NCBI GenBank assembly: GCA_016212425.1
Contig: JACRGJ010000015.1
Coordinates: 1 to 64,000 of the forward strand
Source: Micrococcales bacterium
Lineage (GTDB): Bacteria > Actinomycetota > Actinomycetes > Actinomycetales > Microbacteriaceae
Direction: 5' to 3'
Length of the DNA: 64,000 nucleotides
Numbering within the stretch: position 1 is the first letter of the stretch; each line of letters begins with the position of its first letter. Positions 60,231 to 64,000 of this stretch are shown one piece after another. The notes beneath the pieces are model-generated. The model saw only the letters and a program-made list of their open reading frames with translations, made no database searches and had not been told where the DNA came from. The position numbers and the translations under genes were made by a program.

Positions 60231-62654
60231 TCAGTGCACGCGGACCTCGCAGTGCAGTCGGCGGCGGTGGTCGAGGCGGCGCACGGGTCCGGTGAGGTGC
60301 ACGCGGGCGGTCAGGCGGATCTCGGACGCGGATGCGCCGAGGCGCAACTCCAGCTCGCCGGGTTCGACGATCCGCTCGGCCCCGAGTCCGGTGCCTTCCA
60401 CGCCGGTGAAGGACGCCGCGTCGGCGGGCACCCGGAACTCGACCCGCGCCGAGGCACCCGCGGCCAGCGGCACCCGAGCGTAGGACACCAGCCGTTGCAC
60501 GGGTCGGACCACGCTGGCCACCGGATCATGCAGGTAGAGCTGCACCACCTCGACGCCGTCCCGCTCGCCCGTGTTGCGCACCGTCGCGGCGACCGTGACC
60601 GCGCCATCGGTGGCCACCGGGACCGTCTCGGCCGCCGGCGAGCCGTCGATGGTCAGCTCGCTCCAGGAGAACGCGCTGTACCCGAGACCCGATCCGAACA
60701 GGTAGGCGGGCGTCGGGTCGACGTTGGACACCTGGCTGGGGTAGGACAGCGCGGGCAGCAGGTACGTGAACGGCGGGGCCTCAGGGCGACGGGGGATCGA
60801 GACCGGCAACCGCCCTGATGGGTTGACCCGTCCGCTCAGCACGCCCGAGATCGCCGGGCCGCCCTCCTCGCCCGGGAAGAAGGTCTGCACGATCGCGCCG
60901 GCGCGCTGCGGCGCGCTGCCCAGCGCGTAGGGGCGCCCGGCGATCAGCACCAGCACCGTCGGGGTGCCGGTGTGCAGCACGGCCTCCAGCAGCTCGGCCT
61001 GCGCACCGGGCAGCCGCAGCGATTCCGCGTCGCAGCCCTCGCCCGATGTGCCTTCGCCGAACAGCCCGGCGCGGTCGCCGAGCACGAGGATCGCGACGTC
61101 GGCGGCGCGGGCGGCGGCCACCGCATCCGCAATGCCACCGTCCGGAGCGGCTCCGTCGGGTGATCCGTCGCCCTCCGACCCGTCGATGGTGCAGCCCGCC
61201 ACCCGGTCCAAGACGGCACAGGGAAACTCGGCCGCCAGCGCGTCGAGGACGCTCGGCAGGGCGATGCCGAGCGGCAGCTCCGGGTGGTGCACCCCGACGT
61301 GGCTCGGGAAGGAGTAGCAGCCGAGGTGCAGGATGCCGGCGTCGGCACTCGGGCCGAGCACCGCGATGCGCCCTGTCCCGTCCAGCGGCAACGTGCCGTC
61401 GTTGCGCAGCAGCACGACGGCGCTCTCGGCGAGCTCGCGCGCCAAGGCACGATCGGCGGGCGGGTCGAGGTCGACCCGGCCGCGGACCGGGGCGCCGACC
61501 GCGGCATCCGCCTCGTCCCAGCCGGCGGGTAGCGGTGACCAGTCCGGCTCGAGGAGCCCCAGCTCCAGCTTCTGGCGCAGCACCCGCTCCAGCGCGATGT
61601 CGACCCACAGCTCGTCGAGCCGGCCGCTCTCCACCTCGTCGACGAGCGGAGCGGCGTAGGTCTTCGGGGAGGGCAGTTCCACGTCGACGCCGGCCCGCAG
61701 CGCGAGCCGGGCGGCGTCGCCCCAGGTGGCGGCGATCCCGTGCAGCAGCTTGAGGAAGGCGATGCCGAAGTAGTCGGCGACCACGGTGCCGTCGAAGTCC
61801 CACGTCTCGCGCAGCAGGCCGGTGAGCAGTCCCTCGTCGGCGGCGGCCGGCACCCCGTCGACCTCCGCGTAGGAGTGCATGACCGAGCGCACGCCGCCCT
61901 CCCGCACCGCCATCTCGAAGGGCGGCAGGATCACGTCGGCGAACTCCCGCGGACCCATCGCCACCCCCGCGAGGTTGCGCGCGCCGCGAGAGGCCGAGTA
62001 CCCGGCGAAGTGCTTCAGGGTGGCGACGATGCCCGCCGATTCCAGGCCCCGGACATAGGCGGTGCCGATCGTGCCGACCAGATAGGGGTCCTCCCCGATG
62101 GTCTCCTCGGTTCGTCCCCAGCGCGGGTCCCGTGTCACATCCAGCACCGGTGCGAGTCCCTGGTGCACGCCGAGCGCGCGCATCTGCTCTCCGATCCGGA
62201 ACGCCATCCGCTGCACCAGCGCCGGGTCGAACGTGGCTCCCCAGGACAGCGGCACCGGATAGGCCGTCGCGCCCCATGCGGTGAAGCCGGCCAGGCACTC
62301 CTCGTGCACCATCGCCGGGATGCCGAAGCGGTTGCCGTCGGCGATGTGGCGCTGGGCCCGGGCGAGGGATGCCGCACCCTCCGCCGCGTCCACCGGTGCG
62401 GTGCCGAAGGCGCGGGTGAGCTGGCCGAGGCCGCGGCTGAGCTGCTCGTCGAGGTCGATGTTCTCGCCCATGTCGTGCTGGTGCGGCGCCACCCCGGCGC
62501 CATTGGCGCTCGCCCCGACCCAGAGCCCGACCAGCTGTGCCGCCTTCTCGGACAGGGTCATCCGCTCGACCAGCGCGGCGATCCTGGCTCCGGGTGCGAG
62601 GGCGGGGTCCTGCCACGGCCGCTCCAGCCGCGGATCCGTGTGCTGGTCGGGCAT
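60231..62654 (-). CDS. Family 3 glycoside hydrolase
   Basis: 807 residues, cytoplasmic (no signal peptide). The N-terminal TIM barrel contains GIPAMVHEECLAGF, LAPVLDVTRDPRWGRTEETIGEDP and KHFAGYSASRGARN. The nucleophile is Asp294 in VVADYFG. The second alpha/beta domain (AVLGPSADAG) and a C-terminal fibronectin-like domain follow. It removes beta-linked glucose or xylose from short oligosaccharides. The ATG at 62654 is used; a TTG at 62672 and ATG at 62666 are in frame. It is divergent from the LacI gene, with shared operators. Confidence 0.9.
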   Translation of the reverse strand: MPDQHTDPRLERPWQDPALAPGARIAALVERMTLSEKAAQLVGLWVGASANGAGVAPHQHDMGENIDLDEQLSRGLGQLTRAFGTAPVDAAEGAASLARAQRHIADGNRFGIPAMVHEECLAGFTAWGATAYPVPLSWGATFDPALVQRMAFRIGEQMRALGVHQGLAPVLDVTRDPRWGRTEETIGEDPYLVGTIGTAYVRGLESAGIVATLKHFAGYSASRGARNLAGVAMGPREFADVILPPFEMAVREGGVRSVMHSYAEVDGVPAAADEGLLTGLLRETWDFDGTVVADYFGIAFLKLLHGIAATWGDAARLALRAGVDVELPSPKTYAAPLVDEVESGRLDELWVDIALERVLRQKLELGLLEPDWSPLPAGWDEADAAVGAPVRGRVDLDPPADRALARELAESAVVLLRNDGTLPLDGTGRIAVLGPSADAGILHLGCYSFPSHVGVHHPELPLGIALPSVLDALAAEFPCAVLDRVAGCTIDGSEGDGSPDGAAPDGGIADAVAAARAADVAILVLGDRAGLFGEGTSGEGCDAESLRLPGAQAELLEAVLHTGTPTVLVLIAGRPYALGSAPQRAGAIVQTFFPGEEGGPAISGVLSGRVNPSGRLPVSIPRRPEAPPFTYLLPALSYPSQVSNVDPTPAYLFGSGLGYSAFSWSELTIDGSPAAETVPVATDGAVTVAATVRNTGERDGVEVVQLYLHDPVASVVRPVQRLVSYARVPLAAGASARVEFRVPADAASFTGVEGTGLGAERIVEPGELELRLGASASEIRLTARVHLTGPVRRLDHRRRLHCEVRVH

Positions 62655-62687
62655 CCTCGGCCTCATCCCCAATCCGGGCTTTGCGTG

Positions 62688-62718
62688 CGAAACTTTCGTA
62701 GCTGTAGTAGAAAGTTCG
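62688..62718. promoter_or_regulatory. Paired LacI-type operators between GH3 and LacI genes
   Basis: cgaaactttcg (62688-62698) is a perfect 11-bp dyad. gaaagttcg (62710-62718) is an inverted near-copy 12 bp further on. Together they form an inverted pair in the divergent GH3/LacI interval. A -10-like taggat (62734-62739) lies downstream for the LacI gene. Confidence 0.7.
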
Positions 62719-62770
62719 TGGGTGGCGCGAGTCTAGGATTCGGGTATCCGCCGGTCAAGGAGGGACGTCC

Positions 62771-63850
62771 ATGCCGACCGACACGCCGCCCGAGCGCGCG
62801 ACACTCGCGCGGGTCGCCGCGGACGCCGGCGTGTCGGTGTCCTCGGTCTCCAAGGTGCTGAACGGGCAGGCGGGGGTGTCCGAGCGCACTCGGGTCCGGG
62901 TCGAGAGCCTGCTGCGCGAGCACCGCTACCACCGCAGGGGACGGCCGGAGACGGCGGCACCTCTGATCGAGTTGGTGTTCACCGAGATCGACTCCGCCTG
63001 GGCGATCGAGATCATCGGCGGCGTCGAGCGGACGGCCAGGCAGAACGGGATGAGCGTCGTGCTCACGGTGAGCGGCGATCGGCACGCGCCGGGCGCCGAC
63101 TGGATCACTGGGGTGCTGCGCCGCCGGCCGGCCGGGGTCATCCTGGTCTTCTCCGACCTGCCTGCGGACAGCAAGCGTCGGCTCCGATCGCGAAACATCC
63201 CGTTCGTGATCGTCGACCCTGCGGGCGATCCGGCCGAGGATGTGCCCTCGGTGGGTTCGGCCAACTGGTCGGGCGGCTACCAGGCGACCCAGCATCTCAT
63301 CGGCCTCGGGCACCGGGACATCGCCATCATCACCGGACCCCGCGACATGCTCTGCTCCACCGCTCGCCTGTCCGGCTACCGCGCCGCGCTGGAGAGCGCG
63401 GGCATCCCGCCGCGACCCGACTACGAGGCGATCGGGGAATTCCGCCGCGACGACGGTGTCGTACGCGGACGCGAGCTGCTGGCCCTCACGCCCCGCCCCA
63501 CGGCGATCTTCGCCGGTAGCGACCTGCAGGCCTTGGGCGTCTACGAGGCGGCCCGTGCGTCGGCGGTGACGATCCCGGAGCAGCTCAGCGTCGTCGGCTA
63601 CGACGACCTGGACGTGGCGAGCTGGGCTGGCCCTGCGCTGACGACGATCCGTCAGCCGCTCGCCGAGATGGCCGAGCAGGCCACCAAGCTGGTGATCCGT
63701 CTCCGTACCGAGCCGGACGGCGACACGCCGCGTGTCGAGCTCGCCACCCGGCTCGTCGTCCGGGGCAGCACCCAGGCGCCGCTGCCGCCCTCGGGTCGGG
63801 AGGAGGTCGTCCGAGGCGCCGACGACGGCACCGGAGAGAGGAACCGATGA
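62771..63850 (+). CDS. LacI family regulator of the GH3 locus
   Basis: 359 residues. ATLARVAADAGVSVSSVSKVLNGQAGVSERTRVRVESLLREHRYHRR is the helix-turn-helix and hinge. LIELVFTEIDSAWAIEIIGGVERTARQNG starts the sugar-binding domain, and IFAGSDLQALGVYEAARASAVTIPEQLSVVGYDDLDVA ends it. The ATG at 62771 follows AAGGAGGG. It is divergent from GH3, and its stop overlaps the next gene (ATGA). Confidence 0.92.
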   Translation: MPTDTPPERATLARVAADAGVSVSSVSKVLNGQAGVSERTRVRVESLLREHRYHRRGRPETAAPLIELVFTEIDSAWAIEIIGGVERTARQNGMSVVLTVSGDRHAPGADWITGVLRRRPAGVILVFSDLPADSKRRLRSRNIPFVIVDPAGDPAEDVPSVGSANWSGGYQATQHLIGLGHRDIAIITGPRDMLCSTARLSGYRAALESAGIPPRPDYEAIGEFRRDDGVVRGRELLALTPRPTAIFAGSDLQALGVYEAARASAVTIPEQLSVVGYDDLDVASWAGPALTTIRQPLAEMAEQATKLVIRLRTEPDGDTPRVELATRLVVRGSTQAPLPPSGREEVVRGADDGTGERNR

Positions 63851-64000
63851 TGAGCACGCCACCCCTGCGAGTCGCGATGATCGGGCACGGCTTCATGGGC
63901 GCCGCGCATTCGCAGGCGTGGCGGGTGGCACCGCGGTTCTTCGACCTGCCCCTGCAGCCCGAGATGACGCTCGTGGTGGGCCGCTCCGGCGCCGCCGAGT
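63847..64000 (+). CDS. Gfo/Idh/MocA family oxidoreductase, cut by the window edge
   Basis: Only the first 51 residues are visible. PLRVAMIGHGFMGAAHSQAWRVAP is the NAD(P)-binding Rossmann start of this family. The ATG at 63847 overlaps the LacI stop (a second ATG lies at 63850). It is probably a sugar or inositol dehydrogenase acting on what the GH3/LacI locus handles; the 3' end is outside. Confidence 0.85.
   Translation, partial: MMSTPPLRVAMIGHGFMGAAHSQAWRVAPRFFDLPLQPEMTLVVGRSGAAE

Overview
The window is a single stretch of very GC-rich chromosome (strong G/C third-position bias, many GTG starts, many 4-bp ATGA/GTGA stop-start overlaps). Its gene content (HadA/HadB next to MurB, DUF3618 and holin-like stress proteins, LAxTG sortase-type cell-wall proteins, an L10 leader, ROK- and LacI-controlled sugar operons, Mn catalase) points to an actinobacterium, most likely Microbacteriaceae. 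Genus cannot be fixed from sequence reading alone. No prophage, insertion sequence, CRISPR array or rRNA was seen; the only tRNA is tRNA-Trp.

Layout. (1) 1-4364, minus: a translationally coupled operon for a molybdopterin oxidoreductase, a small helical protein, an HPP membrane protein, a MobA-like nucleotidyltransferase and a DUF6457 protein. (2) 4458-8550: glycosyltransferase, then Mn catalase, MBL hydrolase and APC permease. (3) 8701-15262: envelope and stress genes: YihY, two clusters of holin-like/DUF3618/YtxH proteins, a CmtR-like ArsR regulator coupled to a cation antiporter, and DedA. (4) 15380-18310: a MacB-type ABC export operon whose permease is frameshifted. (5) 18523-18786: an AT-rich palindromic promoter, a 25-codon orphan peptide gene and a terminator. 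(6) 18827-24389: hadA-hadB-murB, an aminotransferase and a wall-anchored protein. (7) 24683-40901: the tRNA-Trp/secE/nusG/rplK/rplA block and the rplJ/rplL block, separated by about 12 kb that holds a ROK-controlled sugar isomerase/dehydrogenase operon and assorted genes. (8) 41160-48105: a large LAxTG surface protein, an ABC exporter, and cystathionine beta-synthase plus cystathionine gamma-synthase. (9) 48126-58718: an arabinose-type sugar system made of a ROK repressor, a ChvE/GguAB-like ABC importer, a LacI regulator and araD-araB-araA. (10) 58940-64000: an MFS exporter, then a GH3 glycosidase divergent from a LacI regulator that is coupled to a truncated Gfo/Idh/MocA dehydrogenase gene.

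The likely joint roles are release of pentoses or other sugars by GH3, uptake by the ABC importer, and conversion by AraA/AraB/AraD into the pentose phosphate pathway. The point most worth following is the isolated 25-residue Cys-pair peptide gene at 18624, which has its own near-consensus promoter inside a palindrome, a strong ribosome-binding site and a terminator. Other odd points are in-frame tandem repeats beside several start codons, an unusual iron-sulfur motif in the molybdoenzyme, a 16-bp element shared by the ROK gene and the importer operon, and several perfect intergenic palindromes.
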